This document shows positions 1 to 8,998 of a DNA stretch of 64,000 nt, piece after piece. Origin of the DNA: a virus; the IMG/VR virus record IMGVR_UViG_3300027917_000020, positions 97,608-161,607 of that record; one strand, written 5' to 3'. A program made the position numbers and the translations under genes. The stretch's first letter is position 1; every line of letters starts with the position of its first letter. The notes under the pieces were generated by a model that was given only the letters and a program-made list of their open reading frames with translations, was not told the origin of the DNA and ran no database searches.

Positions 1-22
1 AAATTAGATAAAGGTTTTTGGT

Positions 23-1642
23 TTATGGTGTAAAAATATTTGGATAAACTGCTTTAGCTATCAAAGGCGTTAAAGGATTGCCCGTATCAGCCGGAGCATC
101 GGGAAGGTCTGCAGCCTCTTCAACTTCGTGTTTATTTTCTTTACGCTTAATTAATACAGGCTTTTTCTGAAATACAGTTTCAAGGATAATCTCCTTACCC
201 CATAAATCGTAAATATGGTTTAACGTCTTTTTGGTATATTCCAGTTGAAGCTCCGCACCGGCATATTGATGTTTAAGGTATAATTTGCCTGCGCCTTCAT
301 AATCCACGTTTACTATTTCAACTTGAGGTATATGGCTATGGGCAAAACTGGCTACAATTAAATCCCGAATCTGCTTGTTATCGTGATTAGTTACGATAAG
401 GTCATATGACATCGGATTCTCCTTACCCACAAAAATATAAAGGTCAAGGTCATCAACCAATTCAACGGTTAAAAAGTTCTGCATAAAAAACCAATCTTGG
501 TATGATTTAAGCACTTTAAACATTTGATTGTGGCCGTCCATTGCTTTGGTATCCCAATTTTCTTTAACTTTTCGGTCTTGGCAATCTTCCCAATCCCGTC
601 CATGTCGGCCTTTATCCCATCGGGTAACTATATCTTCCCATATTTTGCTTCCGATGAGATAAGGATTCATAGCGGTTCGGTGCTTGGCCTTAACGAGCGC
701 ATTGGCAAAATTATATTCCGCATGAGCTGTTCTATCCAGAGTACCTTCGGTAAACAGGTCACGCATTAATTTTTCATGCCAATATGTTGCGAAACCTTCG
801 TTCATATATTTGGTTTTAAGCTGTGGCCAAAAATACTGCCCTTCAGTCCGCAAAATCTCCAGTACATCTTTTTGCCAGTCTTCCAGTTTACGGGAATAAT
901 CTATAACATATCGGAGCAAATCACCGGCCGGTTCAATGGGCGTTTGGTTTTTAATCCTGCGCCATAGTTTTTGGTTATAAAGTTGAATATCCTGTTTAAC
1001 TTTTTCTTCATCATCATGGGAAGTGGTTAAATCAGCATAATCGCTTTTATTGATTTTGTGGTCTTTGCGCTTCTGCATTTCAAATACCCGTGCCTTTTTC
1101 TCATCTTCGGTTTGGGTATCAAATGGTGAAGAATGAAATTGCAAAGAATGTCCGGCATCTATGGTCATTTCCAGTTCATCAATCCCATAGGCTTTTTCAT
1201 ATTCGTTTAGCCGTTTACGAGCATTATCCATAATCTGGATAATATCCTTCCGGGTATTCTGGAAGTATTTATTCATAGTAAAAAACGCCACGTGACCTAT
1301 CACGTGCGCCATAACGAGGCATTGAACCCCGAAGGTATTGCTTTTCATAAGGTACGCACGTGAGGGGTCTGAATTAATTACAACCTCATACGGCAACCCA
1401 TCGTACATATTTTCATTTATGGTACGAATTCGCTCATAATCCCGTCCGTATTTCCAGTTAGAAATGTTACCGGGAATGCGGTACGCCATAATCTCAAACA
1501 TTTTCTGGTCTGGAATAACGTCCCATTCAATCTGGCAATAATTTAAACCGTAACCTTCGGCTAACTGGTTAAGGCGGTCTTCAATTTTAATCAGCCGTTG
1601 TAAATCATTGTTAGGAACTGGTTTATCCGGTTTATTATCCAT
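23..1642 (-). CDS. spoVR: SpoVR family protein
   Basis: Protein of 539 aa, near the family's usual 470-510 aa. The middle-N-terminal block with YEVVINSDPSRAYLMKSN and QCLVMAHVIGHVAF is characteristic of SpoVR/YcgB (COG2719). In bacteria SpoVR is linked to spore cortex formation or starvation physiology and is co-conserved with YeaH and PrkA; its biochemical activity is unknown. Start chosen at ATG 1642 because AAAGGAG lies just upstream. It is the last gene of the minus-strand set PrkA - small ORF - DUF444 - SpoVR, 12 bases after DUF444. The Pro-rich tail differs from the core. Family call is firm; a role in infection is inference. Confidence 0.93.
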   Translation of the reverse strand: MDNKPDKPVPNNDLQRLIKIEDRLNQLAEGYGLNYCQIEWDVIPDQKMFEIMAYRIPGNISNWKYGRDYERIRTINENMYDGLPYEVVINSDPSRAYLMKSNTFGVQCLVMAHVIGHVAFFTMNKYFQNTRKDIIQIMDNARKRLNEYEKAYGIDELEMTIDAGHSLQFHSSPFDTQTEDEKKARVFEMQKRKDHKINKSDYADLTTSHDDEEKVKQDIQLYNQKLWRRIKNQTPIEPAGDLLRYVIDYSRKLEDWQKDVLEILRTEGQYFWPQLKTKYMNEGFATYWHEKLMRDLFTEGTLDRTAHAEYNFANALVKAKHRTAMNPYLIGSKIWEDIVTRWDKGRHGRDWEDCQDRKVKENWDTKAMDGHNQMFKVLKSYQDWFFMQNFLTVELVDDLDLYIFVGKENPMSYDLIVTNHDNKQIRDLIVASFAHSHIPQVEIVNVDYEGAGKLYLKHQYAGAELQLEYTKKTLNHIYDLWGKEIILETVFQKKPVLIKRKENKHEVEEAADLPDAPADTGNPLTPLIAKAVYPNIFTP

Positions 1643-1654
1643 TGGTTCACTCCT

Positions 1655-2968
1655 TTACTTTTTTTGCTTTTCAAAAAGCATATGTTTTAAAGCAGGGAAT
1701 ACGTGGTCTCTGCTTTGAATAATGGATAGCAAAAATCGTTTTTCGTCATTCTTAAAAAAGGATGTTCCGCTATCTTTGGTCTCGCTAAAATTCCACGTCT
1801 TTTGAATCTCGTCTAAAAGAACGTGCCAGTTACCGTACATCATATCCTCTAACCTGATTTCGACATAAGATAACATATTAATATCTTTAGCAAGCATCTC
1901 TCCCATACGTCCTACTGTCAATTTGGGGTCCCAGTCTTCACCGTCTGAAATATAAACGCAATATACGTTCCATTCTTCAACGGGAAATTCGGTATCTATA
2001 ATATAGTTGCCCAATTCAAACGCACTGGCGCAAGAGGTTCCACCTGATTCGCCTTTATGGAAAAAGGTATCCTCATCAACCACTTGAGCGTCCGTTGTAT
2101 GGGTAATAAATTTGATTTCCACGTTATCATAACACTTTTTAAGAAATTCAACAAGCCAAAATAACATTGAACGGGCGAGATATTTTTTATCTCGGGTCAT
2201 TGAACCGGATACGTCCATCATACAAATAACAACCGCTTGTGATTGGTATTCAACATCGGGTTCAATTTGCTTATAACGCAGGTCATCATCGTTAATATAA
2301 ACACCGTCCTGACGTTCCTTAACTTTATCAGCCGCAATTAATTCTAAGGCTTCGTTAATATCACCATGCGCTTGCCGTAATGCGTTATTAGCGGTATCTT
2401 CATCACAACCGGATTCTTCCATTATCTCGTGGACAAATGCGGTCATACGTTTTACGGCTTCGAGCAGGGTGCGTTTTTTATGAAGTCGTGGTCTAATACC
2501 TTTTTTGGATATGGTCTCAAATTTCCATCCTTTAGGCACGAGCTGTTTTGCCTTTGTTTTATCTTCAATCCACGGCAAACCTAAATCCTCAAACATAATC
2601 TGGATAAGATAATCGATATCGACTTCAACATCCATATAATCAACACCGGGAATATTTCCGGGTTTATCGGGGTCACCGTCCCCGTCTCCGTCTTTGGGCT
2701 TACTATCAATTACATCGCCCGGTCCGGAATCCCCTTGACCGACTCCACCGACTCCGCCGTCGTTTTGTCCGTGTACAAAACGATAATCTTTCAAACCCCT
2801 AACTGGAATCCTTACTTTTTTACCACGCTTTTTAGTAATAATGGATTCTTCGGCAATAACATCACGGACGTTTTTGCGAATGGCATCATCTATTTTTTCG
2901 TGGTGACGTTCGGCGTCTTTTTGTCCCTTTTCCGAAAAGTCCCACTCATCATGAACTACTATGCTCAT
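1655..2968 (-). CDS. yeaH: DUF444 / YeaH-YhbH family VWA-domain protein
   Basis: Protein of 437 aa. The N-terminus (MSIVVHDEWDFSEKGQKDAERH, residues 1-22) and the downstream basic/Gly-Asp-rich linker fit DUF444. The C-terminal half is a von Willebrand A fold with a MIDAS motif (MMDVSGSM), a GGTSCASAF loop and YISDGEDW. DUF444 proteins partner PrkA-type AAA+ proteins in bacteria and probably act as a metal-dependent adaptor. Start ATG 2968 has AAGGAG 7 bases upstream. It overlaps the preceding small ORF by 20 bases and is followed closely by spoVR, so the three are likely cotranscribed. Confidence 0.92.
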   Translation of the reverse strand: MSIVVHDEWDFSEKGQKDAERHHEKIDDAIRKNVRDVIAEESIITKKRGKKVRIPVRGLKDYRFVHGQNDGGVGGVGQGDSGPGDVIDSKPKDGDGDGDPDKPGNIPGVDYMDVEVDIDYLIQIMFEDLGLPWIEDKTKAKQLVPKGWKFETISKKGIRPRLHKKRTLLEAVKRMTAFVHEIMEESGCDEDTANNALRQAHGDINEALELIAADKVKERQDGVYINDDDLRYKQIEPDVEYQSQAVVICMMDVSGSMTRDKKYLARSMLFWLVEFLKKCYDNVEIKFITHTTDAQVVDEDTFFHKGESGGTSCASAFELGNYIIDTEFPVEEWNVYCVYISDGEDWDPKLTVGRMGEMLAKDINMLSYVEIRLEDMMYGNWHVLLDEIQKTWNFSETKDSGTSFFKNDEKRFLLSIIQSRDHVFPALKHMLFEKQKK

Positions 2969-3158
2969 CGGTATCTCCTTCCGTTTCTTTTTTATTTGTT
3001 GCCGTAAACCCTAAAGTTCGAGTTTGTTTTTCTTCATTAAAAACTTTTACCTTTTCAATCCAAGCCGGTATCTTATCAAAATCTAAAAATTTAGCGGAAT
3101 GAGTTGAAGCTTCGGCATCGCAATCTTTATTGTCTATCGTTATTTTAACTGTTATCAT
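2949..3158 (-). CDS. small hypothetical protein between PrkA and DUF444
   Basis: Protein of 69 aa with no family I recognise. It starts MITVKITIDNKD and looks beta-rich at the N-terminus with an acidic, Glu/Ser tail. The ATG at 3158 is chosen over the one at 3164 because AGGAG lies at proper spacing only for the former. It overlaps the DUF444 start by 20 bases, which suggests translational coupling. Its place inside the PrkA-DUF444-SpoVR set suggests it may be an accessory part. Confidence 0.7.
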   Translation of the reverse strand: MITVKITIDNKDCDAEASTHSAKFLDFDKIPAWIEKVKVFNEEKQTRTLGFTATNKKETEGDTDEHSSS

Positions 3159-3175
3159 TCTCATCTCCTAAAAAG

Positions 3176-3212
3176 AAGCCCCGCCTGCGCTTGAACATCA
3201 CAGGCAGGGCTT
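3176..3212 (-). terminator. hairpin terminator or processing site after PrkA
   Basis: On the minus strand a 12-bp GC-rich stem (AAGCCCTGCCTG / CAGGCGGGGCTT with one G-U pair) is followed by CTTTTT. It lies just 3' of the prkA stop and before the small ORF. It probably attenuates transcription into DUF444 and spoVR, giving more PrkA than its partners. Confidence 0.7.
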
Positions 3213-3240
3213 TTATGAGACCAGTTGGACTGGTAGGTAT

Positions 3241-5256
3241 TTAGGTCTTACGCAAAATCTCCCCGACAAAGGCCAGAAGCATATTAGCGCAATTTTCGCA
3301 GTAGCCCTTTTCCAGAAGCGTCTTAAACGCTCGGCTCCGATGGCTTTTTGCCTTCGGGTTTGTATTGGTCGGGGATGCAATACTCAAGTTAACGACATTC
3401 TTTAGGTCACCCATAAGTTTTTTCTCAATGGCTTCCCGTAATGGCGCATAACTATCAAACTTGAATTCTTCACCGGATTCCAGTGCCGTTGATTTATGTA
3501 CAAAGATACCATTTCTAAAGGTATCTTTTGAAGCGGCCGGTACGCCGATAAGTTCTTCAAGGCTTCGCATTAAGGTATCATCGGGGTCGCTATATTCGCC
3601 GGTAACGGAGTCCATAACCTTTTCCTTTTTACAGAAGGCTTCGCAGTGCTCCATATAGCGGTTAAATAGCTCTTGCGCCTGTTCGTCATAGGCGTATAAG
3701 AAGCCCCGATTAACTTCTTTTTTAGCCAGTTCTTTAAATTCCGAAACCACCGATTGTTTATCGGCCATAAGGGTATTAAGGTAATTTTTAATATCCTCAT
3801 CCTTAATACCAACGTGATGCTCGAAATTATGTTTTAAGGTACGGATAAGGTCTATCGGACTAACACAACCCTTCCAGACTCTCTTTTCCCCGTCCTTAAA
3901 TTTGGCATCGGGATTTTCATTTCGACCGAGGGCGATGTTTAAGGCGTTAATAATAAAACGTGGACTGATACCTTCCATACCTTCGCCCAGTTTTTTGCCT
4001 TCTTCACGAAGGGCTTTAACGTCTATATCGGTCTTTTTAAATTCGTCCGATACTTCGCCATCATAAAGCTTCATCTTCTGGATGGGGCTTGTGACTTTGG
4101 TCGATTTTTTAAGCCGTGATAATACGGCAAATTCGGCGGCAATCCGCAGGGTATGAGGAGCGATATGGATATCACGGAAGTCGGACTCCGCAATCATCTT
4201 TTCGTAAATTTTAATCTCCTCGCTAACCTTGAGATTCCACGGAACCTTTACAACGTACATTCTGTCGTGTAAAGCTTCGTTTTTCTTTTCGGAACGGAAG
4301 CTGTCATATTCCGTCTGGTTGGTATGGCTTAAAATGCTTGTATCAATATACATCTGCGGAAAACCGGGTGCTTTAATCAACTGCTCTTGGGCGGCTGAAA
4401 TTAAAACGTAATGGAATTTAATATCCGCTTTTAAAATTTCGATGTATTCGATAATTCCACCATTGGCAACCTGAAGTTCGCCGTCAAACTGATAACCACG
4501 TGGGTCGGTTTCACCGAATCGGGCAATTTTAGCCATGTTAACACGTCCGATAAGCTCGGTAACGTCTTGGCTTTTTGGGTCGGATGGCTGAAACGTACCA
4601 ATACAGGTTCGTTTCTGTTCCGATATATGAATCTGCTCTACCGGAATTTCTTCCCATTTTACAATGCCGTTTTCATCGGTGTATTTTTCTTCGATTTCCT
4701 GTTGACAATGTGGGCATAAGAAACCTTCAATTTTAACACCTAACTGCTCTTCCCAAAAAGGTCTATCCTCTTCGGGAATAAGGTGTAAGGGTTCTTCGTG
4801 AATCGGGCATCCTTTAATGGCGTATTTTTCGGTTTCATCACGCTCAAGCCCTTTTTTAATAAGGCCTGCGATTGTTGATTTACCTGATGATACAGGCCCC
4901 ATCATAAGAAGGATACGCTTGCCCGTTTCGGTTCTTCGTGCGGCCGCTTTCATAAAGCGGAGCAAATCATGCAGGGCTTCAAGGGGACGGTCACCGAAAA
5001 TCTTGCCCTTGAAAAAATTATACTGGACAAGGTCTTCGTAACCTTGTGTTTTTAGCGCAGGGTCTACCGGACTCGTACCGTGTTTCATAATCATATTATA
5101 AATACGTCCGGGCGCAAAGTTAGCAATTTCGGGATTTTCCTGTACCTTTTCCAGATACGCAATAACTGGCCCTTCCCAGTTAGCCCGACCTTTACCTGTT
5201 TTTCTCTGTTCGAGAATAACCTTTCTAAAGTCGTCTGATTTCATCATTTTGTCCAT
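3241..5256 (-). CDS. prkA: PrkA-family AAA+ protein (YeaG-like)
   Basis: Protein of 671 aa; bacterial PrkA is about 630-640. The N-terminal AAA+ domain has Walker A GPVSSGKST near residue 120, the PrkA-typical GRVNMAKIARFGETDPRGY block, and a winged C-terminal region. PrkA was described as a serine kinase and later as an ATP-dependent protease-like protein in spore formers; E. coli YeaG acts in nutrient stress. Start ATG 5256 has AAAGGAG upstream; a longer start at 5271 lies before that RBS. A strong host-like promoter sits at 5290-5318. Family call is firm; phage role is inference. Confidence 0.93.
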   Translation of the reverse strand: MDKMMKSDDFRKVILEQRKTGKGRANWEGPVIAYLEKVQENPEIANFAPGRIYNMIMKHGTSPVDPALKTQGYEDLVQYNFFKGKIFGDRPLEALHDLLRFMKAAARRTETGKRILLMMGPVSSGKSTIAGLIKKGLERDETEKYAIKGCPIHEEPLHLIPEEDRPFWEEQLGVKIEGFLCPHCQQEIEEKYTDENGIVKWEEIPVEQIHISEQKRTCIGTFQPSDPKSQDVTELIGRVNMAKIARFGETDPRGYQFDGELQVANGGIIEYIEILKADIKFHYVLISAAQEQLIKAPGFPQMYIDTSILSHTNQTEYDSFRSEKKNEALHDRMYVVKVPWNLKVSEEIKIYEKMIAESDFRDIHIAPHTLRIAAEFAVLSRLKKSTKVTSPIQKMKLYDGEVSDEFKKTDIDVKALREEGKKLGEGMEGISPRFIINALNIALGRNENPDAKFKDGEKRVWKGCVSPIDLIRTLKHNFEHHVGIKDEDIKNYLNTLMADKQSVVSEFKELAKKEVNRGFLYAYDEQAQELFNRYMEHCEAFCKKEKVMDSVTGEYSDPDDTLMRSLEELIGVPAASKDTFRNGIFVHKSTALESGEEFKFDSYAPLREAIEKKLMGDLKNVVNLSIASPTNTNPKAKSHRSRAFKTLLEKGYCENCANMLLAFVGEILRKT

Positions 5257-5289
5257 TAGGTCTCCTTTCATTTTATTTGAGGTATACCG

Positions 5290-5318
5290 ATTATACCATT
5301 ACCATAATAAAATGTAAA
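5290..5318 (-). promoter_or_regulatory. host-like (sigma70-type) promoter for prkA set
   Basis: On the minus strand TTTACA (5313-5318), a 17-base spacer ending in TGG, then TATAAT (5290-5295). It is correctly placed about 35 bases upstream of the prkA start. The same architecture recurs at other sites in the window. Confidence 0.85.
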
Positions 5319-5335
5319 CGGCTAATTTTGTTTTA

Positions 5336-5842
5336 TTAATTATCAGTTGATTCTTTTTCTGAATCAGATTCATTGCCCCTACTTTCTAAGAGCTTGAGGA
5401 CATCTTCACGGGACGCTATGATTAAATTTTGATTTTTTGGGCGGTCAATTTTATATGATTTTATTTGGACTTCCTTTTCTTTTAACAAAGCCAGTTTTTT
5501 CCGTATATCCAAATATTTGTTATAATTAGCATTATCAATTAATTTAGAACTGGCGGCAGTTATGGAGTTGATTATTTGACCGGCGACCTCCACCAATCGG
5601 GCGGAAAAGTTACCGCTTTCCATCTCCTCTTTAACCATATCCAATATTTCATTTGCCCTTTCTATATTATTACGAAGGGCAGTTATATCAGAGGTTTCTT
5701 CTTCCCATTCTAACTCAAACGGGTCAGGCCCCTCATCCACGATTTCCGGTTCAACCACTTCGGGTTCGGCCGGAATATCAAATTGTTCTTCTAAATTTTG
5801 CCTATTCAAAGTTGGCACTACATCCTCCTCAACGCCCCACAT
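5336..5842 (-). CDS. 16: small terminase subunit, T4 gp16-like
   Basis: Protein of 168 aa (T4 gp16 is 164). It has an acidic N-terminus, a central helical segment (LRNNIERANEILDMVKEEM then ARLVEVAGQIINSITAASSKLI) and a C-terminal NQNLIIASREDVLKLLES element. This layout parallels gp16, where the central coiled coil forms the ring that recognises DNA for packaging and the tail follows a NATVFMGSPTELM-like element. Position next to the head module supports it. The match is from remembered pattern, so moderate confidence. It lies between an early-type promoter upstream and the prkA promoter downstream. Confidence 0.65.
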   Translation of the reverse strand: MWGVEEDVVPTLNRQNLEEQFDIPAEPEVVEPEIVDEGPDPFELEWEEETSDITALRNNIERANEILDMVKEEMESGNFSARLVEVAGQIINSITAASSKLIDNANYNKYLDIRKKLALLKEKEVQIKSYKIDRPKNQNLIIASREDVLKLLESRGNESDSEKESTDN

Positions 5843-5887
5843 CTATCTAAAAGTTCACACAAGGTTTAGAGTTCGGGGCTTCAAAGA

Positions 5888-5924
5888 TATTTATAATTAT
5901 ACCACAAAATTTATGGATTGTAAA
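5888..5924 (-). promoter_or_regulatory. tandem late box and host-like promoter for gp16-like gene
   Basis: On the minus strand TTTACA (5919-5924), 17-base spacer ending TGG, TATAAT (5896-5901), immediately followed by a T4-type late box TATAAATA (5888-5895). The two elements abut, so one gene could be read both early and late. Confidence 0.75.
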
Positions 5925-5932
5925 TGAAGAGA

Positions 5933-5962
5933 AAAGCCCCGTCCCTTGCGGAACGAGGCTTT
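5933..5962 (-). terminator. rho-independent terminator after major capsid gene
   Basis: A 13-bp stem with a four-base loop (AAAGCCTCGTTCC / GGGACGGGGCTTT, including G-U pairs) followed by TTCTCTT on the minus strand. It lies 31 bases after the capsid stop codon. The plus strand also ends in a T run, so it could work both ways. Confidence 0.8.
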
Positions 5963-5993
5963 AATTTTTTTTAACTAACTAAAAATCTGGTTT

Positions 5994-7217
5994 TTACGCA
6001 GGAAGGTTAGTTAGGCTTACTTTCTGGTAATAATTCTTGCTACCAAACAAGTGGTCGTGAATTCCGTAACGGCTCATCAATCCAAGTGCAGGATTAAAAG
6101 AATCCTCAAAGGTCGCACGAGAAGCAAGTAGCTGAATATACGGCAAATAAATAACGCCAGTATCATACTCACTTGGGCCTTTGTAACCAACGATAAATTG
6201 GTTGCTACTCTGGAAGGTATCACGGTATACGCTTAGTCTACCGTCAAGGGAACCGATTCGAGAAATTCCAACAGCAGAAGTATTAACATTTCCGGGTACC
6301 GGCGCAATTGTAAATGCCGCCATTGACTCAAATATCGCTACTGAGTACGGGTCACCTACAATCCAGTTACCTGAACCACGTCTTGTGTTAATAGCAATCT
6401 GTTGTGCTCTGCGGAGAATGTAGTGATATAGTTCTCTATATCTTTCCATTTCCCATCTACCACCGGGTACGCCTGTTCCTGAAGCGGCTTGGTAATTCCA
6501 AGTCAAGTCATAGTTAGCACCACCGGCTACGCAGACTGCGTCAATTTTCTCGATGAGTTCACGGTCAATTTCTGCCGTAATTTCATAAGCAAGAATATCC
6601 ATCATTTCCTCTTCGAGGTTAAGACCGTGCATTGCTTTAAGGTCTTGGGCTACCTCAAGAGACCAACGGCTTCTTAACTTACGGGTTTTGGCTTCAATCT
6701 GTGCCTTCTCAACGGTCATATTAATTTCATTAATATGTGTTCCGGCACCGACACCTAAACCAACGTCATTACCAACACCTGCGCCTGCTTTTGAACCCAA
6801 CGCTTCACCGGCTGATGTTACATAAGAACCTGAGTAAGAGCTATCGATTGTATTGTAACCAAGTTCAGTGGTATTTGCGGTATAATTACCGGCAGTCGTA
6901 CCAGCTCTAAAACGAAGAGCAAATGCCAATCCAACAGGACCGGTCATCGGCTGAACACCTACTAAATCGTGAGCTACTAATTCAGGGAATGTACGTCTAA
7001 CCATCGGTACTGCGATTTTGTGAAAAATACCTGAAGTCGGATAACCGGCTTTCGTACCGAATGAGTCATTAGGATAGGCATAGGTTGTGGCTTCTTGCAA
7101 CCAGTTATGCTGATTCTCAAGCATAATTGCGGTTGACTTGCGGACATTGGTATTACGGATTTCATTGCCCTCATTAAGAACCTCTTCCCACTTTTGCATT
7201 AGTTCTCTAATGTCCAT
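5994..7217 (-). CDS. 23: major capsid protein, T4 gp23-like
   Basis: Protein of 407 aa (T4 gp23 is 521 before cleavage). The block MVRRTFPELVAHDLVGVQP followed by MTGPVGLAFALRFR is the gp23 signature. A prohead protease site LQE|A occurs after residue 42 (another, LNE|G, after 16), so about 365 aa would remain in the mature shell. AAAGGAGG precedes ATG 7217. It follows the scaffold gene in T4 order and ends in a strong terminator. Confidence 0.95.
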   Translation of the reverse strand: MDIRELMQKWEEVLNEGNEIRNTNVRKSTAIMLENQHNWLQEATTYAYPNDSFGTKAGYPTSGIFHKIAVPMVRRTFPELVAHDLVGVQPMTGPVGLAFALRFRAGTTAGNYTANTTELGYNTIDSSYSGSYVTSAGEALGSKAGAGVGNDVGLGVGAGTHINEINMTVEKAQIEAKTRKLRSRWSLEVAQDLKAMHGLNLEEEMMDILAYEITAEIDRELIEKIDAVCVAGGANYDLTWNYQAASGTGVPGGRWEMERYRELYHYILRRAQQIAINTRRGSGNWIVGDPYSVAIFESMAAFTIAPVPGNVNTSAVGISRIGSLDGRLSVYRDTFQSSNQFIVGYKGPSEYDTGVIYLPYIQLLASRATFEDSFNPALGLMSRYGIHDHLFGSKNYYQKVSLTNLPA

Positions 7218-7267
7218 TTACTTTTTTCCTCCTTTAAATATTTGAACAGCTTTTAATTAAACGCTTT

Positions 7268-8116
7268 TTATGAAATTTTGTTTTCTTTTAAAACTTGTAA
7301 GTACCGCTTTGTGTACTCAGCGAAGGGGCTTGTATCTTCTTTCATATCGCCCTTCTTCTTTTTGTCGCCGTCCTCATCTTCTTCATCTTCTTCATCGAGT
7401 TCGGCCTTTCCTTTCCCTTCTTCAACTTGGTCTTCGTTGTTTTTCGGGTCAGACTTTTTCTTTTGCTTTTCGATTACGTCCTCTCCTTCATCATCACCAA
7501 CGTTTACGGGTTCAAACCGTTCACTATCGGCAATAACTTGGAATTTACGGTCAATCTCAGCTTTGTCAGTTACGCCACTTAGAATATCAAAAATTTGTGC
7601 TTTTTGACTTTCTGTTAGCCCCTGACATTTCTTGTGCAAATAAAGTTCTGCAGCCATTTCCTGTGCATCGCCTTTAAGCTCAAGGTTTTCTTGGATTGTC
7701 TTGTCCATCTGCTTGCGGAGACCTACGATTTCTTCTTTAGCCTCTTTAAGTAGACTCTTAACTTCTTCATCAAGCAATCCTTGGTCAACGCTCAAGCGCA
7801 CTTTAAATTGCTCAATAAGGTCATGATATAGCTCGCCTTTTTTCGCATACTCCAAAACCTCTTCTGGAATCTTAAGCTCTTCTTCAAAAACTCCGTCTAC
7901 GAAGTTAGAAAATTTGCCGGTCATATCGTTTTTATACTCGTCAAATTTTAGCTCATATTCTTCCACGAGCTGTTCCTTCGCTTCTTCCAGTTTGGATTCG
8001 AGTAACTCTTTGGCCTTAACATCAATGACGGTATTGAGCTTCTCGGTTAAGTCAGCCTGTACTGCTTCATCAAGCTTGTCTGCACCAAGTAGTTCCAAGA
8101 TTTTGGTCAAGTCCAT
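7268..8116 (-). CDS. 22: prohead core scaffold protein, T4 gp22-like
   Basis: Protein of 282 aa (T4 gp22 is 269), strongly helical and acidic, with a Glu/Asp/Lys-rich segment at about residues 210-265. Its place between the protease and capsid genes matches T4 gene 22. In T4 this protein forms the core around which the shell assembles and is then degraded by gp21. AGGAGG precedes the ATG. A late box lies about 40 bases upstream. Confidence 0.85.
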   Translation of the reverse strand: MDLTKILELLGADKLDEAVQADLTEKLNTVIDVKAKELLESKLEEAKEQLVEEYELKFDEYKNDMTGKFSNFVDGVFEEELKIPEEVLEYAKKGELYHDLIEQFKVRLSVDQGLLDEEVKSLLKEAKEEIVGLRKQMDKTIQENLELKGDAQEMAAELYLHKKCQGLTESQKAQIFDILSGVTDKAEIDRKFQVIADSERFEPVNVGDDEGEDVIEKQKKKSDPKNNEDQVEEGKGKAELDEEDEEDEDGDKKKKGDMKEDTSPFAEYTKRYLQVLKENKIS

Positions 8117-8155
8117 TAAGCTAATACCTCCTTGTAAGATTTACTCAAATATATT

Positions 8156-8163
8156 TATTTATA
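8156..8163 (-). promoter_or_regulatory. T4-type late promoter for scaffold and capsid
   Basis: TATAAATA on the minus strand, about 40 bases upstream of the scaffold start. The adjacent TGG-TACTAT could add an extended -10 element, but its -35 is weak. Confidence 0.75.
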
Positions 8164-8210
8164 GTACCATATTTGTTAAAATTGGTTGTAAGTTAGGGAT
8201 ATGATAGAGA

Positions 8211-8238
8211 AAACCCGAATCCTAATGAATTCGGGTTT
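8211..8238 (-). terminator. hairpin terminator upstream of scaffold gene
   Basis: A 10-bp inverted repeat (AAACCCGAAT / ATTCGGGTTT) with an 8-base loop, followed on the minus strand by TCTC. It separates the 8.3-11.9 kb genes from the scaffold-capsid pair. Confidence 0.65.
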
Positions 8239-8272
8239 CGTGAGGGATAGGGGAACTGTCGGAATTTATATA

Positions 8273-8524
8273 TTATATATACTTTCCTAAAATCATATTG
8301 TTAAAAAATTGTAAGGATTTTTTAGCATTAACAAGGTCTTTAGAAAGCATCCCTGTTTCGCCATTAAATGAATTCATTTCTCTTACTAAATTTGATATAT
8401 GGTCACCAACACCATAATAAGCATCTCTTAATCTTGTAAAATCTCTACTATCCATATTTTTAAATGCTTCTCTTATATCTTTATCAGTCTCAGACGCCTC
8501 GGTTAAATATTTTTCAAAGTTCAT
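8273..8524 (-). CDS. small capsid-targeted internal protein (CTS)
   Basis: Protein of 83 aa starting MNFEKYLTE|AS, a T4-like capsid targeting sequence with a predicted gp21-type cut after LTE. The remainder is helical and unassigned. AGGAGATAAA precedes the start. It belongs to three small genes inserted between the protease and scaffold genes, where T4 has none. Confidence 0.75.
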   Translation of the reverse strand: MNFEKYLTEASETDKDIREAFKNMDSRDFTRLRDAYYGVGDHISNLVREMNSFNGETGMLSKDLVNAKKSLQFFNNMILGKYI

Positions 8525-8532
8525 TTTATCTC

Positions 8533-8997
8533 CTATGCATAACTGCTTGAAAATTTAGGCTTACCGTCCCATTTAGAACACCATCCATGACCGGACGGGG
8601 AGTTAATATAAACTGAACCAGAGCTAATGCCCCATCTTTTTGTAATAGCGGAACCTTTAAATTTCCCTTTTAGTGGAGTTGTCTGGCCACTCATAAATCC
8701 GGTTTCTTTATATTTACCGTTTATGGGTCTAATTTTAACGGATTTACCACTACCCGTAATTTGTACGACCTGCCACCAGTCTATATTAGTCTGGTCATAA
8801 CCCCAAGAATCGTAAAATATATCCCCGACAGCTATCGGTACTTCAGCAGGCTCTTGTTTTACTCCGGGCTTTTTTTGGTCTCCTTGTGTTCTGGTAGTTG
8901 TAAACCCTTTAAAGTCCTTACCGACTTTACCTCTACTTCTAAGAAGGTCTATATCGGATTGGCTTAGTTTTTCATCTATCCTTTCTAATATATCCAT
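8533..8997 (-). CDS. small virion-associated protein with variant CTS
   Basis: Protein of 154 aa starting MDILERIDEKLSQ, similar to MSILDRIDEHLNE of the gene at 14715, so probably a second class of head-targeting leader. The C-terminal half (residues 55-150), with DSWGYDQTNIDWWQVVQI, resembles small beta-barrel domains seen in many phage proteins; function unknown. Translation is probably coupled to the gene at 8999. Confidence 0.7.
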   Translation of the reverse strand: MDILERIDEKLSQSDIDLLRSRGKVGKDFKGFTTTRTQGDQKKPGVKQEPAEVPIAVGDIFYDSWGYDQTNIDWWQVVQITGSGKSVKIRPINGKYKETGFMSGQTTPLKGKFKGSAITKRWGISSGSVYINSPSGHGWCSKWDGKPKFSSSYA

Positions 8998-8998
8998 T

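Noticed and set aside
524-967. Plus-strand ORFs inside spoVR
   Set aside because: Antisense to a gene with clear family motifs; no RBS.
1-5300. Host chromosome fragment joined to a phage contig
   Set aside because: Considered because SpoVR/DUF444/PrkA are bacterial families. Promoter type, gene packing and base composition match the rest, so I treat it as phage DNA, but read coverage should confirm.
7270-7607. Two plus-strand ORFs antisense to the scaffold gene, rich in Ser, Phe, Leu
   Set aside because: Mirror of the Glu/Lys/Asp-rich scaffold codons; no RBS and no sensible protein composition.
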